From SUG1106 sp051883095 (lineage in GTDB: Bacteria; Bacillota; Clostridia; Peptostreptococcales; Anaerovoracaceae): a stretch of DNA of 64,000 nt. The DNA is taken from NCBI GenBank assembly GCA_051883095.1, contig JBJETB010000094.1, positions 1-64,000 on the forward strand. Direction: 5' to 3'. This document shows, in pieces, positions 33,341 to 43,507 of this stretch. The notes below the pieces were generated by a model. The model searched no databases, had not been told where the DNA came from, and was given only the letters and a program-made list of their open reading frames with translations. How positions within the stretch are numbered: the stretch's first letter is position 1; each line of letters opens with the position of its first letter. The translations under genes and the position numbers were made by a program.

Positions 33341-35998
33341 ATGAGTGAAAGAATTGTTATTATAGACGGTAACAGCTTGATTAACAGAGCCTACTATGCT
33401 ATGCAGAGGCCCATGATTACCAGAGAAGGAATATATACTCAGGGGATTTACGGTTTTCTCAATATGCTTAACAAGATCAGGGAAGACTACTCTCCGGAGT
33501 ATCTGACCGTGGCGTTTGACCTTAAAGCACCGACTTTCAGACATCTGGAATACAAGGATTACAAAGCAGGCAGGAAACCTATGCCTCCTGAACTTGCCAT
33601 GCAGATGCCCATTCTTAAGGACATACTGGGTGCCATGAACATACCTATCCTCCAGCTTGAAGGTTTCGAGGCAGACGATATTATTGGAACAGTGGCGAGG
33701 CTGGGTGAGGAAAAAGGCCTTGAACCTCTTATAGTCACAGGTGACAAGGACGCTCTTCAGCTGGCTACTGACAAGACGAAGGTTCTGATTACCAAAAAAG
33801 GCGTGACTGACTTTGAACTCTTTGACCATGATAAAATGCTCGAAAGATATAACCTGACACCGGCTCAGTTTATAGACCTTAAAGGTCTTATGGGAGATTC
33901 ATCGGACAATATTCCGGGCATACCGGGAGTTGGTGAAAAAACAGGTATAAAACTGCTTGAGCAGTTTGGATCCATAGAGAACATGCTGGCAAATACTGAA
34001 CAGATTACACGTGAAAGCCTCAGAATAAAAGTTGAGGAGAACGCTCAGCTTGCTGTAATGAGCAAGCAGCTGGCCACCATAAACAGATTCGTACCTATAG
34101 AATTCGATTTTGAAAGTTTAAGAGAGGAAGAGCCTGATTACGACAAGCTCATAGAACTGTATCAGAAGCTGGAATTTAACAGTTTTCTGAAAAAAATGAA
34201 AATGCCTGATGCCGTAGAATCTCAGAATGACATTCCTGACGCGAAAAATGCTGTAAAGAAAGTCATCAGAGACTCTGGCCGGCTGTCTGAGCTTGGGCAG
34301 TTTTCCGGCAAAGAAGTATTCATTAAAGTTTTCGGTGATTACAGCCATGTGAGAAAACCTGAGATTCAGGGTATCTTCCTTATGAGCGATCAAAATGCGT
34401 TCCTGGTGGACTGCAGCAGGATTAATCCGGAAGAGGCGGCAGCATTTCTGAATGACCTTGAACTTTCTTTTGTCGGTCATGATATTAAAGACGATATTTT
34501 CACGCTGATGTGCTCAGGTCTCAAACGCTTTAAAATATCCTACGATACGGCCATTGCCGAATATGTACTGGACGTTTCAAGAAATAAATATGATTTAAAA
34601 ACTCTGGCACTGGAGAAACTTCACAAGGCACTGCCGGATGAGGAAGAATTCTTTTCAGAAAACAGCCAGATGGATATGTTCGCAGACAACAGTGATACAT
34701 TGACAGATTACGGTGTTTTGCTGTCCGGAATAACGGCAGGAGTCAGAGCTTGTCAGGAACCTGAAATAAATGGAAAAGGTCTTTCTAAGGTTCTGTACGA
34801 TGTTGAGCTGCCGCTGATTGAGGTTCTTGCCTCCATGGAGGTAAATGGAGTCAGGGCTGACAGTGATTTCATAGATGATTTCGGCGTACAGCTGACAGAA
34901 AAAATTCAGTTACTGGAACTTAAGATTTATGATCTGGCAGGAACAAGCTTCAATATAAATTCTCCTGTACAGCTGGGAGAAATATTATTTGAAAAGCTTC
35001 AGCTCCCATCGGGCAAAAAAACAAAACGCGGATACAGCACCAGCGCTGATATTCTTGAAAAAATAAAGGATAAGCATCCAATTGTTCCCGCTGTTCTTGA
35101 ATACAGAAATCTTACGAAGCTGAATTCAACCTATGTAGAAGGACTGAAACCTCTGATTGCTCAGGATGGAAGGATTCATGCCCACTTCCAGCAGACAGTC
35201 ACAGCCACAGGCAGAATAAGCTGCACTGAACCAAACCTGCAGAATATTCCTATCAGACAGGAACTTGGAAGAAAACTCAGAAGTGCCTTTGAAGCAGAGG
35301 AAGGTTATACTCTTGTAGGCGCAGATTATTCGCAGATAGAATTAAGAGTTCTGGCACATCTTTCTCAGGACGAAAACCTCATTGAAGCTTTCAACAACGG
35401 AGAAGACATCCACAGGATGACTGCATCAAGAGTACTGGGAATACCTGCAGAACAGATAACCGCAGCGGACAGAAGCAAGGCAAAAGCGGTAAACTTCGGT
35501 GTCATTTACGGTATGAGCGGATTCGGTCTAAGCGAGGAACTTAACATAACCCGCAAAGAGGCTGAGGAATATATAAGCGAGTATTTCAAAAAGCATGAAA
35601 AAGTAAAAGCATACATGGACAGCCAGATAGCACGGGCCAGGGCCACTGGATACTCTGAGACCATATTGGGACGAAAGCGCGCCATTCATGAAATAAGTGC
35701 CTCTGCTTATATGGTTCGTCAGCTGGGTGAGAGGCTGGCAATGAACAGTCCTATTCAGGGAAGTGCTGCAGATATAATAAAACTTGCCATGCTTAAGGTT
35801 TATAAGGAGCTTAAGGAAAAACATCCTGAATCAAGGCTGATTCTGCAGGTTCATGATGAACTGATCATTGAAACTCCGGACAGTGAGACTGAAACCATAA
35901 AGGAACTGCTTGTGAGGAATATGGAAAATGCAATGAGCCTTTCCGTAAAGCTTGCAGCGGAAGTTAATACAGGACACACATGGTATGACCTTAAATAA
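33341..35998 (+). CDS. polA: DNA polymerase I
   Basis: The 885-residue protein joins a 5'-3' exonuclease (about 1-290; FEADDIIGT, TGDKDALQL, GDSSDNIPGIPGVGEKT) to a 3'-5' exonuclease-like domain (about 310-480) and a polymerase domain. Polymerase motifs are ADYSQIELRVLAHLS (A), RSKAKAVNFGVIYG (B) and QVHDELIIE (C). In the middle domain the usual DxE and other acidic proofreading residues are not seen, so it is probably inactive as in many Firmicute PolA proteins. It repairs gaps and removes RNA primers. coaE follows, a common Firmicute neighbour. Confidence 0.96.
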   Translation: MSERIVIIDGNSLINRAYYAMQRPMITREGIYTQGIYGFLNMLNKIREDYSPEYLTVAFDLKAPTFRHLEYKDYKAGRKPMPPELAMQMPILKDILGAMNIPILQLEGFEADDIIGTVARLGEEKGLEPLIVTGDKDALQLATDKTKVLITKKGVTDFELFDHDKMLERYNLTPAQFIDLKGLMGDSSDNIPGIPGVGEKTGIKLLEQFGSIENMLANTEQITRESLRIKVEENAQLAVMSKQLATINRFVPIEFDFESLREEEPDYDKLIELYQKLEFNSFLKKMKMPDAVESQNDIPDAKNAVKKVIRDSGRLSELGQFSGKEVFIKVFGDYSHVRKPEIQGIFLMSDQNAFLVDCSRINPEEAAAFLNDLELSFVGHDIKDDIFTLMCSGLKRFKISYDTAIAEYVLDVSRNKYDLKTLALEKLHKALPDEEEFFSENSQMDMFADNSDTLTDYGVLLSGITAGVRACQEPEINGKGLSKVLYDVELPLIEVLASMEVNGVRADSDFIDDFGVQLTEKIQLLELKIYDLAGTSFNINSPVQLGEILFEKLQLPSGKKTKRGYSTSADILEKIKDKHPIVPAVLEYRNLTKLNSTYVEGLKPLIAQDGRIHAHFQQTVTATGRISCTEPNLQNIPIRQELGRKLRSAFEAEEGYTLVGADYSQIELRVLAHLSQDENLIEAFNNGEDIHRMTASRVLGIPAEQITAADRSKAKAVNFGVIYGMSGFGLSEELNITRKEAEEYISEYFKKHEKVKAYMDSQIARARATGYSETILGRKRAIHEISASAYMVRQLGERLAMNSPIQGSAADIIKLAMLKVYKELKEKHPESRLILQVHDELIIETPDSETETIKELLVRNMENAMSLSVKLAAEVNTGHTWYDLK

Positions 35999-36019
35999 TT
36001 GCGGATAAGGGGCCTGAAA

Positions 36020-36625
36020 ATGAAAGTAATCGGACTTACGGGCGGAACAGGATCTGGTAAATCCACAGTCGCCACGTATTTAGAAAATAAAGGATGCGTT
36101 ATTATCGATGCGGATGAAATTTCTCGTGAACTTACAAAGCCGGGCGGAGAAGCCCTTGAACCTATACGCAGAAGGTTTGGTGATGAAGTTTTTTTCGAAG
36201 ACGGCACCCTGGACAGAAAAAAGCTTGGAACAATAGTTTTCAATGATAATGTAAAACTCAGAAGCCTGGAAGAAATCACTACTGATATAGTAGTCAGGAA
36301 AGTTCTGGAAAAGGTTGATCATCTTAAGAATCAGGGGTTTGACGGTATTGTGATTCTTGACGCTCCGCTTCTGTTTGAATGCGGAATGAAGGACTTCACC
36401 GATGAAAACTGGCTTGTGACATGTGATCTGGAGAACAGAATACAAAGACTGATAGATAGAGATGGTATCAGCCGTCAGAATATTTTGGACAGAATAGCAA
36501 ACCAGCTTAGCGATGAGCAGAAACGAATGATGGCGGATCGTGTAATAGAAAATTCCGGCAGTCTGTCGGAACTGTACAGTCGCATTGACAGATTTATCGA
36601 AAGGGCAGAAGATGAAGAAGATTGA
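36020..36625 (+). CDS. coaE: Dephospho-CoA kinase
   Basis: The 201-residue P-loop kinase phosphorylates dephospho-CoA in the last step of coenzyme A synthesis. GLTGGTGSGKSTVATYL is the Walker A segment; DADEISRELTKPG and DAPLLFECGM are the substrate and catalytic segments. ATG 36020 is chosen over an in-frame TTG at 35999 because AAGGGG lies just before it. It lies far from panD/panC but in the same pathway. The last 14 bases overlap the next gene. Confidence 0.95.
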   Translation: MKVIGLTGGTGSGKSTVATYLENKGCVIIDADEISRELTKPGGEALEPIRRRFGDEVFFEDGTLDRKKLGTIVFNDNVKLRSLEEITTDIVVRKVLEKVDHLKNQGFDGIVILDAPLLFECGMKDFTDENWLVTCDLENRIQRLIDRDGISRQNILDRIANQLSDEQKRMMADRVIENSGSLSELYSRIDRFIERAEDEED

Positions 36626-38255
36626 AGGCGGCAGAGCGGCACATATTTTAAAAAAATATTGGGCATGGATATTTGCACTGGTTCTTGTAATTGCAGTTGC
36701 ATTATCCAGTGTGGAAATTTACAAAGAAGAGGTTCTCAATATTGACCCGGATATAGAATATGAAGAACAGAAGACACTCTATCTATCTTCAGAGGAAATA
36801 GATACTCTAAACCCTGTAATTTCACAGAGCGAGGATGTGTACTGCCTTTCCAAGCTGATTTACAGCAGTTTGTTTACCTTTGATGAAAATTTAAGTATAA
36901 TTCCTGATCTGGCATCTGAATATAGCATTAATACAGACAGAGCATATATCGAAATTACCCTCAGGAAAGGCGTCAAATGGCATGATGGTAAAACATTCAA
37001 GGCTGCAGATGTGGTATTTACTATAAATACTATGAGAGCGGCAGGAACATCGTGTCCATATTACGATAAGATTAAAAAAATCAACTCAGTATATGCCAAA
37101 AGCAGCAGTGTAGTTGTGATTTATTTCAATAACAATTACAACTGCTCCCTTGATGATCTTACATTCCCCATTGTACCTTCATCGCAGTATAGCAGTGCAG
37201 GGACATTTGCTGCTGCCAGGGACGGATTTAGACCAGTCGGTACAGGACAGTACGAATATAAATCCTACAGCAAAAAGAAACAGCTCAGGCTTGTACCAAA
37301 CGAGAATTATTACGATATAAAGGCGGAAAAAAATATAACCGTTACGCTTTTGCCTGAGCGCAGCCTGGCCTCTAACATGATGGAAATAAACAGTGTAAGC
37401 TGTTATGTTGATTCCTCTTCAAACCGCAAGTCTATAGCGGTTGACCGAGGATACAAAATATATGATATTCCGTCTTCAAATGTTGAATTTGTCGTATTCA
37501 ATACTGAAAGCAGGTACCTTAACAGTAAAGAAATGAGACATGCTGTTGCATATGCTGTGGATACAGAGTCGATTCTTGAAAAAGCATACATGGGTGACGG
37601 TATTCTCACCGATACAATTTATTACCCTAATTTTCTTGGGATAAAAGATACCCTTGAAGATTATAGCCATGATGTTTCAAAAGCTGAAGAGATACTCTCA
37701 AGGCTTGGCTTCACAGATAGAAACAGCGATGGATTTAAGGAAGACAATCGTGGTGATAGTTTTTCACTGAGAATTCTCGTAAATAAAAGCAATGCAACCA
37801 GAAATGCTGCAGCCGTACTTATAAAAAAGAACCTCGATACTGCAGGCATTGATTCTGAAATTATATCACTTCCGAAATCGGAGTATTTAAAGGCAATAAA
37901 AAACAAAGAATTTGATATTCTTATCACAGGATACACAATAGAAGAAAGCTACGATTTGAGAAGTTTATTTAATGGAAAGAGCGAATGGGGATATTATAAC
38001 TACGATCTTTTTATGAAGGCCAGAGAGCTGGAACGTCTGTATACTCCGCAGGAGTACAGTGAAAAATATTCTCAGCTTAAGGAGGCGATGCTTGATCAGC
38101 TGCCATATATGCCACTTTGCTACAAGAAGATGAGTCTTATAGGCATAGGCACATTTGAAGCAGAGTCGCTGCCTATGTTTAATAATATATACAAGAATTG
38201 CAGCACATGGACGTGGAGCATCATTAAAGAAAAAAATAATGGTGACAAAGAGTAA
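36612..38255 (+). CDS. Membrane-anchored family-5 solute-binding protein
   Basis: The 547-residue protein has a basic N-terminus, one hydrophobic span (about residues 15-37, YWAWIFALVLVIAVALSSV) and no lipobox cysteine, so it is probably held by an uncleaved signal anchor. The outer part matches the peptide/nickel binding protein family (SBP_bac_5), with LTLRKGVKWHDGK-like and AADVVFTINTM segments near residue 125 and YPNFLGIKD later. No permease or ATPase gene is near, so it is an orphan. It begins inside coaE (14-base overlap). Confidence 0.85.
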   Translation: MKKIEGGRAAHILKKYWAWIFALVLVIAVALSSVEIYKEEVLNIDPDIEYEEQKTLYLSSEEIDTLNPVISQSEDVYCLSKLIYSSLFTFDENLSIIPDLASEYSINTDRAYIEITLRKGVKWHDGKTFKAADVVFTINTMRAAGTSCPYYDKIKKINSVYAKSSSVVVIYFNNNYNCSLDDLTFPIVPSSQYSSAGTFAAARDGFRPVGTGQYEYKSYSKKKQLRLVPNENYYDIKAEKNITVTLLPERSLASNMMEINSVSCYVDSSSNRKSIAVDRGYKIYDIPSSNVEFVVFNTESRYLNSKEMRHAVAYAVDTESILEKAYMGDGILTDTIYYPNFLGIKDTLEDYSHDVSKAEEILSRLGFTDRNSDGFKEDNRGDSFSLRILVNKSNATRNAAAVLIKKNLDTAGIDSEIISLPKSEYLKAIKNKEFDILITGYTIEESYDLRSLFNGKSEWGYYNYDLFMKARELERLYTPQEYSEKYSQLKEAMLDQLPYMPLCYKKMSLIGIGTFEAESLPMFNNIYKNCSTWTWSIIKEKNNGDKE

Positions 38256-38262
38256 AAATCCA

Positions 38263-38291
38263 TTGAAAAACCAATTCTATTATGCTATTAT
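38263..38291 (+). promoter_or_regulatory. Promoter of the tRNA-Leu gene
   Basis: TTGAAA (38263-38268), 17 bases, TATTAT (38286-38291), ending 24 bases before the tRNA. Confidence 0.75.
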
Positions 38292-38315
38292 GGTAATGTT
38301 ATATGTGACATTTAT

Positions 38316-38402
38316 GCCGGCGTGATGGAATTGGCAGACGTGCGGGACTCAAAATCCCGTGGTGGCGACACCGTATGGGTTCGACCCCCATCGCCGGCAC
38401 CA
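38316..38402 (+). tRNA. tRNA-Leu (CAA)
   Basis: An 87-nt class II tRNA with CCA encoded. The acceptor GCCGGCG pairs with CGCCGGC, the anticodon stem CGGGA/TCCCG holds the loop CTCAAAA (anticodon CAA, reading UUG), a long variable arm follows, and GGGTTCGACCCCC is the T arm. Confidence 0.97.
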
Positions 38403-38443
38403 TTTGATAATGAATCAAATCACACTTGAGAGGAGACAAAAAT

Positions 38444-38863
38444 ATGCAAGCATTAATTCAACTGAGTCCTTTAATTATTCTAATCGTGATTATGTATTTC
38501 TTCATGATCAGACCTCAGAAGAAAAAGGATAAACAGATTCAGGAAATGAGGAAGAGCCTGCAGGTTGGTGATGAAATCGTTACAATCGGCGGTATCTGTG
38601 GTAAGATTGTAAAGACTAAAGAAGATTCTTTCATAATCCAGGTTGGAGCAGACAAGGTTAAGTTTGAAATGATGAGATGGGCAGTTTCATCTGTCACTAA
38701 GGCTTCCCCTAGACGTGATGTTGTTGACGATGTAAAGGAAGAGGAACCTAAGAAGATTATGCCAAAGAGACTTAGAAAGTCATCGGAGGTTGAAGAAGCA
38801 GAAGCTCAGGAGGTAAAAGAAGCTCCTGCAGCAGAAAACCCTGAAACACCTGTAGAAGAGTAA
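38444..38863 (+). CDS. yajC: Preprotein translocase subunit YajC
   Basis: The 139-residue protein has one N-terminal membrane span (LIQLSPLIILIVIMYFFMI) followed by RPQKKKDKQIQEM and the YajC core LQVGDEIVTIGGICGKIV. An acidic tail extends the usual 90-110 residue length. It associates with SecDF. ATG 38444 follows GAGGAGA. It is followed by a terminator and then secDF under its own promoter. Confidence 0.93.
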   Translation: MQALIQLSPLIILIVIMYFFMIRPQKKKDKQIQEMRKSLQVGDEIVTIGGICGKIVKTKEDSFIIQVGADKVKFEMMRWAVSSVTKASPRRDVVDDVKEEEPKKIMPKRLRKSSEVEEAEAQEVKEAPAAENPETPVEE

Positions 38864-38876
38864 TGAATATTATACG

Positions 38877-38910
38877 GCCCTTGGAGCATTTAGCATCCGG
38901 GGCTTTTTTC
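38877..38910 (+). terminator. Terminator of yajC
   Basis: GCCCT and GGA pair with TCC and GGGGC around one bulged T, followed by six T residues. Confidence 0.8.
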
Positions 38911-38974
38911 TTTATTCAAAATGACTCAATCCTAAAAAATCCTTTAAAAAATGTTGAAAAATAAAGGATTTCTC

Positions 38975-39003
38975 TTGTATAAGAACCCAAAAAGTAGTAC
39001 AAT
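38975..39003 (+). promoter_or_regulatory. Promoter of secDF
   Basis: TTGTAT (38975-38980), 17 bases, TACAAT (38998-39003). Confidence 0.7.
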
Positions 39004-39068
39004 GAAATGTAAAATAAAATGCCGAATTATGTGCATTATTAGAATTTTTAATGAGAGGTTTTAGAAAG

Positions 39069-41273
39069 ATGAATGTAAATGTTAAACGTGGACTGGCCGT
39101 TCTGGTAATCATTGCACTGGTATTCGGCTGGTTTGTTACACTCTTCGGTATCGGTGGAGTGGATTCAGTTAAAGACGCACTTAAGTACGGTCTGGATATC
39201 AACGGCGGTGTCTATGTCGTAATGGAAGCTCAGACCGATGCAACTGGAGAAGAACTTGCTGAGCTTATGGATCAGACCAGAGCTGTCCTGGACAACCGTG
39301 TTAATCAGATGGGTGTAGCTGAATCATCCGTAACAATCGAAGGTGATAAGAGACTTAGAGTAGAGATTCCGGGCGTAGAAAATGCTGATGAAGCTATCGA
39401 CGCTATAGGCAGAACCGCCAAACTCAGCTTTATTCTTGCTGATGGAACTATCGTAGTAGATGGAAGCAATGTAAAGGATGCACAGATTGCTACAGACGGA
39501 AGCTACTATAAAATACTTCTTGAATTCGACAGCGAAGGCGCAGGCCTTTTTGAGGAAGGCACCAGAAAAGCTTTCAACGGAGAGGTCACTTCCACTATAG
39601 AAGGAATTTCCAGTAATCAGATTGCTATAGTTTTAGATAACGAGGTTATTACGCACCCTAATGTTCAGAGTGTAATAAGCGGAGGCAATTGCGAAATCTC
39701 AGGTCATTATTCCAAGGAAGAGGCATCAACAACTGCTGCTCTGATACGCGGCGGAGCGCTTCCTGTAGAACTGGTTGAAATCCAGTCTTCAGTACAGACT
39801 GCTACTATTGGCGCTGACGCTCTTGACAAGTCAATTGTTGCAGGCGCAATCGGTCTTGGTATCGTATTTGTACTTATGCTTGTGTTCTACGGAATGCTTG
39901 GCCTGATAGCAGATATAGCACTCCTTCTCTATGTAGTAATGTTCCTGTGGTCAATGGTTGGAATGGGAGTAGTTCTCACATTACCTGGAATAGCTGCACT
40001 TATACTTTCAATAGGTATGGCAGTTGACGCAAACGTAATTATATTTGCAAGAATAAAGGAAGAAATCGCTGCAGGCAAGTCCATAAGAGTTGCTGTTGAT
40101 GCCGGATTTAAAAACGCTCTTACAACAGTCCTCGATGCACAGATAACAACACTTATTGCTGCTGTAGTTCTGTTTGAGGTAGGTACTACATCGGTTAAGG
40201 GATTTGCTCTTACGCTGATGATCGGTATCGTATTCAGTATTTTTACAGCAGTAGTAGTAACACAGCTGTTTATTTCACTTCTTGCTTCAAGCAAAAAGTT
40301 TGCTAAAAATAAATATTTCGGTGTGAACGAAGACGGTTCACCTAAACAGCTGCTTAATAAGACTTTCTCATTTATCAAACATAGAAAAGTTTACTACATT
40401 GTCAGCGTATCCATAATCGTTATCGGTCTCGTATTCATGATGATCGGCGGCATGAACTACGGTATTGACTTCACAGGCGGTACCAACATTCAGGTTGAGA
40501 TGGGCAAGCAGGTTGACATCGGCGAAGTAGAAGATACACTGAAAGATTATGACCTTGACCCGACAATAATTTATGCAGGTGAAGGCAATACTCAGATAGT
40601 GATAAAGACAATCAAGTCACTTGAAAACGCAGAAAGATCCGAGATAATAGAAACACTTGGAGCAAAATACGGTGTTACACAGGATGATGTACTTGCATCT
40701 GAACAGTTCGGTCCTTCCGTAGGTGATGAACTTAAAGCCAATGCTGTAAAGGCAGTTCTCATTGCTTCCATCGGTATGCTCATATATATCATTTTCAGAT
40801 TCAAATCATGGAAATACGGACTTTCAGCAGTTATAGGCGTTGCTCATGACGTGCTAATGGTAATTGCTTTTTACGCAATATTCGGATTTACCGTAAACAA
40901 TCCGTTCATTGCCGCAATTCTTACACTTGTGGGATATTCCATCAACGATACAATTGTAATATTTGACAGAATCAGAGAAAACAAGCGTATTTATAACAAG
41001 GATAACAACGAGACTAACATTGACCGCAGCCTTAACCAGACACTTAACAGAACCATCATGACATCTTTGACTACTCTGGTTGTTATGGTTCCACTGTGCA
41101 TTATGGTTTCAGCTTCAATAAGAGAATTCATCATTCCGCTTATGGTAGGTGTAATAGTAGGATGTCTGTCATCAATATTCGTATGCAGCCCGCTGTACTA
41201 CGACCTTTGCAGAAATGAAGAGACAACCAAATATATGAGAGCGACAGCAAAGACTAAAAAAGCGAAGAAATAA
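39069..41273 (+). CDS. secDF: Protein translocase subunit SecDF (fused)
   Basis: The 734-residue protein is the SecD and SecF parts joined into one chain, each with six membrane helices and a periplasmic-type domain. SecD parts: LKYGLDINGGVYVVMEA, the D2 segment with VGVAESS-like residues and GMAVDANVIIFARIKEE. SecF parts begin near residue 440: MNYGIDFTGGTNIQVE and YSINDTIVIFDRIREN. It uses the proton or sodium gradient to help pull secreted proteins across. ATG 39069 is preferred over ATG 39051, which lacks any ribosome-binding site. It lies downstream of yajC but on a separate transcript. Confidence 0.95.
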   Translation: MNVNVKRGLAVLVIIALVFGWFVTLFGIGGVDSVKDALKYGLDINGGVYVVMEAQTDATGEELAELMDQTRAVLDNRVNQMGVAESSVTIEGDKRLRVEIPGVENADEAIDAIGRTAKLSFILADGTIVVDGSNVKDAQIATDGSYYKILLEFDSEGAGLFEEGTRKAFNGEVTSTIEGISSNQIAIVLDNEVITHPNVQSVISGGNCEISGHYSKEEASTTAALIRGGALPVELVEIQSSVQTATIGADALDKSIVAGAIGLGIVFVLMLVFYGMLGLIADIALLLYVVMFLWSMVGMGVVLTLPGIAALILSIGMAVDANVIIFARIKEEIAAGKSIRVAVDAGFKNALTTVLDAQITTLIAAVVLFEVGTTSVKGFALTLMIGIVFSIFTAVVVTQLFISLLASSKKFAKNKYFGVNEDGSPKQLLNKTFSFIKHRKVYYIVSVSIIVIGLVFMMIGGMNYGIDFTGGTNIQVEMGKQVDIGEVEDTLKDYDLDPTIIYAGEGNTQIVIKTIKSLENAERSEIIETLGAKYGVTQDDVLASEQFGPSVGDELKANAVKAVLIASIGMLIYIIFRFKSWKYGLSAVIGVAHDVLMVIAFYAIFGFTVNNPFIAAILTLVGYSINDTIVIFDRIRENKRIYNKDNNETNIDRSLNQTLNRTIMTSLTTLVVMVPLCIMVSASIREFIIPLMVGVIVGCLSSIFVCSPLYYDLCRNEETTKYMRATAKTKKAKK

Positions 41274-41293
41274 CACTACAGGAGTTACAGCTA

Positions 41294-43495
41294 ATGGTTA
41301 CAAAAGCCGAATTTTTAGAAAAAATACTGAGCATAAATTCTAAATATAACACCGAACTGATTGGAAAAGCGTTCGACACGGCACAGCGACTCCATGAAGG
41401 GCAGCTGCGCAAAAGCGGAGAACCATATTTCATTCATCCTATAAATGTAGCATATATTCTGGCTGAAATGGGAATGGATGACGCTACAATCGTCGGCGGG
41501 CTTTTGCATGACGTCGTAGAGGATACAGATTATACCAGAGAACAGCTGGTTGAAGACTTTAACGAAGAAATAGCTCTTCTTGTAGATGGCGTAACCAAAC
41601 TGGGTACTATAAAGTTTGAATCCAAGGAAGAAATACAGGCTGAAAATTTCAGGAAAATGTTCCTGGCTATGTCAAAGGATATACGAGTACTGATAATAAA
41701 GCTGGCAGACAGGCTGCATAACATGCGCACAATGGGTTTCATGAAGCCTGAGAAAATCGTTGAAAAATGCAATGAGACCCTCGACATTTATGCACCTCTT
41801 GCCAGCAGACTTGGTATTTTCAAGGTTAAATTCGAGCTTGAAGATTTGGCGCTTAAATACCTTCATCCTGAAGAATTCCAGGATCTAAAACAGAAAGTAA
41901 ATAAGCGAAAAGAAGAACGTGAGGAAACTATCAATAATGTGATAGGAGAAATTAAGGACGCCCTGGACGACATGAATCTACACTATGATATTTATGGACG
42001 GGCGAAGCATTACTACAGCATATACAAAAAAATGAAGCTTCAGAACAAACAGATCGATGAGATATTTGACCTGATTGCTGTTAGAATAATTGTTGATAAT
42101 GTTAAAGACTGCTATGCGGTTCTGGGTATAGTACACACCATGTGGAAGCCGATTCCCGGCAGATTCAAGGACTATATAGCTATGCCGAAGCCTAACATGT
42201 ATCAGTCTCTGCATACCACTGTAATCGGAGATAACGGTGAACCATTTGAAATCCAGATCAGGACATATGAGATGCACCAGGTGGCTGAATATGGTATCGC
42301 AGCCCACTGGAAATATAAAGAGGGCGATACATCAGGCAAATCATCAAATGATGATATCAAACTTGCATGGCTTCGCCAGTCCCTTGAGTGGCAGCAGGAC
42401 ATCAATGACCCTAAGGACTTTCTTGAAACAATGAAGATGGACCTTTTTGCAAGTCAGGTATTCGTATTTACGCCTAAAGGTGATGTAATTGAACTTCCTG
42501 CCGGGTCCACACCGCTGGATTTCGCTTTTAAAATTCACTCCGCTATCGGTTGCAAGTGTGTAGGGGCAAAGGTAAACGGTAAAATGGTTACCATTGACTA
42601 TACTCTCCAGAACGGAGACATCGTTGAGATTGTAACTTCTGCAAATTCAGCAGGTCCGAGTGTAGACTGGCTGAAGATTGCAAAGAGTTCCAACGCAAGA
42701 AATAAAATAAGAGGATGGCTTAAAAAAGAAAACAAGTCTGACAATATTGAGAAGGGTAAAGATTTAATCGACAAGTACATCAGAAAAAAAGGCATGGATC
42801 CTTCTCTTTGTGCAAAATCAGCTTTCCTGAACAGAGCTTTTAAGGCCATGAACTTTTCCAGCGCAGATGAAGCGTATCAGCAGCTTTCAAATGGAGGAAC
42901 TCTGGTCAGCAAGTTCTGCAATCTTCTTTTTGGATACTATGCTGAAGAAGCAAAGCTGGAGGTTAAGACCAACGAGGAAGTAATTGATGAAATCAAGGCG
43001 GCAGAAGCCAGAAAGACAAAGCTTCAGCGGCGAAACCAGGATAGTCCGGGTATAATAGTTAAAGGTGCAGATAATCTGATGATCAAACTGGCCAAGTGCT
43101 GTAATCCGGTGCCGGGAGATCAGATTGTAGGATTTATTACAAAAGGCAGGGGAATTTCTGTACACAGATGTGACTGCTCTAATATAACATCACTGCCTGA
43201 AAGCGAAAAAGCTCGTTTCATTGATGTGGAATGGGAGGATCTGAAGGTAGGTAAATCATACAATACAGATATATGTATCATAGGAAATGACAGAAAGGGA
43301 ATGCTTTCCGATATATCCAGAGTATGTGAAGACATGGACATTCATCTTTCGGGAGTTAATGCTAAGAGCGGTAAAGACGGAAGTCTTACTATGACAATAA
43401 CTCTTTCTATTTCTTCCACTCAGGAAATGCAGAAGGTTCTCAGAAATCTGAGAAATATTGAAGGCGTCCTTCACGTTTACAGAGCAAAATCATAA
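41294..43495 (+). CDS. relA: Bifunctional (p)ppGpp synthetase/hydrolase (Rel)
   Basis: The 733-residue stringent-response enzyme has an N-terminal HD hydrolase (about 20-200; GGLLHDVVEDTDYT keeps HDxxED), a synthetase domain (about 230-350) with RFKDYIAMPKPNMYQSLHTT, then a TGS domain (VFTPKGDVIELPAGSTPLDFAF), a helical/zinc-finger region with a conserved CC-x-PVPGD segment (LAKCCNPVPGDQI) and a C-terminal ACT domain. The RFKD signature and intact HD motif indicate that both activities are present, as in Gram-positive Rel. It is followed by dtd, the usual Firmicute order. Confidence 0.95.
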   Translation: MVTKAEFLEKILSINSKYNTELIGKAFDTAQRLHEGQLRKSGEPYFIHPINVAYILAEMGMDDATIVGGLLHDVVEDTDYTREQLVEDFNEEIALLVDGVTKLGTIKFESKEEIQAENFRKMFLAMSKDIRVLIIKLADRLHNMRTMGFMKPEKIVEKCNETLDIYAPLASRLGIFKVKFELEDLALKYLHPEEFQDLKQKVNKRKEEREETINNVIGEIKDALDDMNLHYDIYGRAKHYYSIYKKMKLQNKQIDEIFDLIAVRIIVDNVKDCYAVLGIVHTMWKPIPGRFKDYIAMPKPNMYQSLHTTVIGDNGEPFEIQIRTYEMHQVAEYGIAAHWKYKEGDTSGKSSNDDIKLAWLRQSLEWQQDINDPKDFLETMKMDLFASQVFVFTPKGDVIELPAGSTPLDFAFKIHSAIGCKCVGAKVNGKMVTIDYTLQNGDIVEIVTSANSAGPSVDWLKIAKSSNARNKIRGWLKKENKSDNIEKGKDLIDKYIRKKGMDPSLCAKSAFLNRAFKAMNFSSADEAYQQLSNGGTLVSKFCNLLFGYYAEEAKLEVKTNEEVIDEIKAAEARKTKLQRRNQDSPGIIVKGADNLMIKLAKCCNPVPGDQIVGFITKGRGISVHRCDCSNITSLPESEKARFIDVEWEDLKVGKSYNTDICIIGNDRKGMLSDISRVCEDMDIHLSGVNAKSGKDGSLTMTITLSISSTQEMQKVLRNLRNIEGVLHVYRAKS

Positions 43496-43507
43496 AAGAG
43501 GATATAT

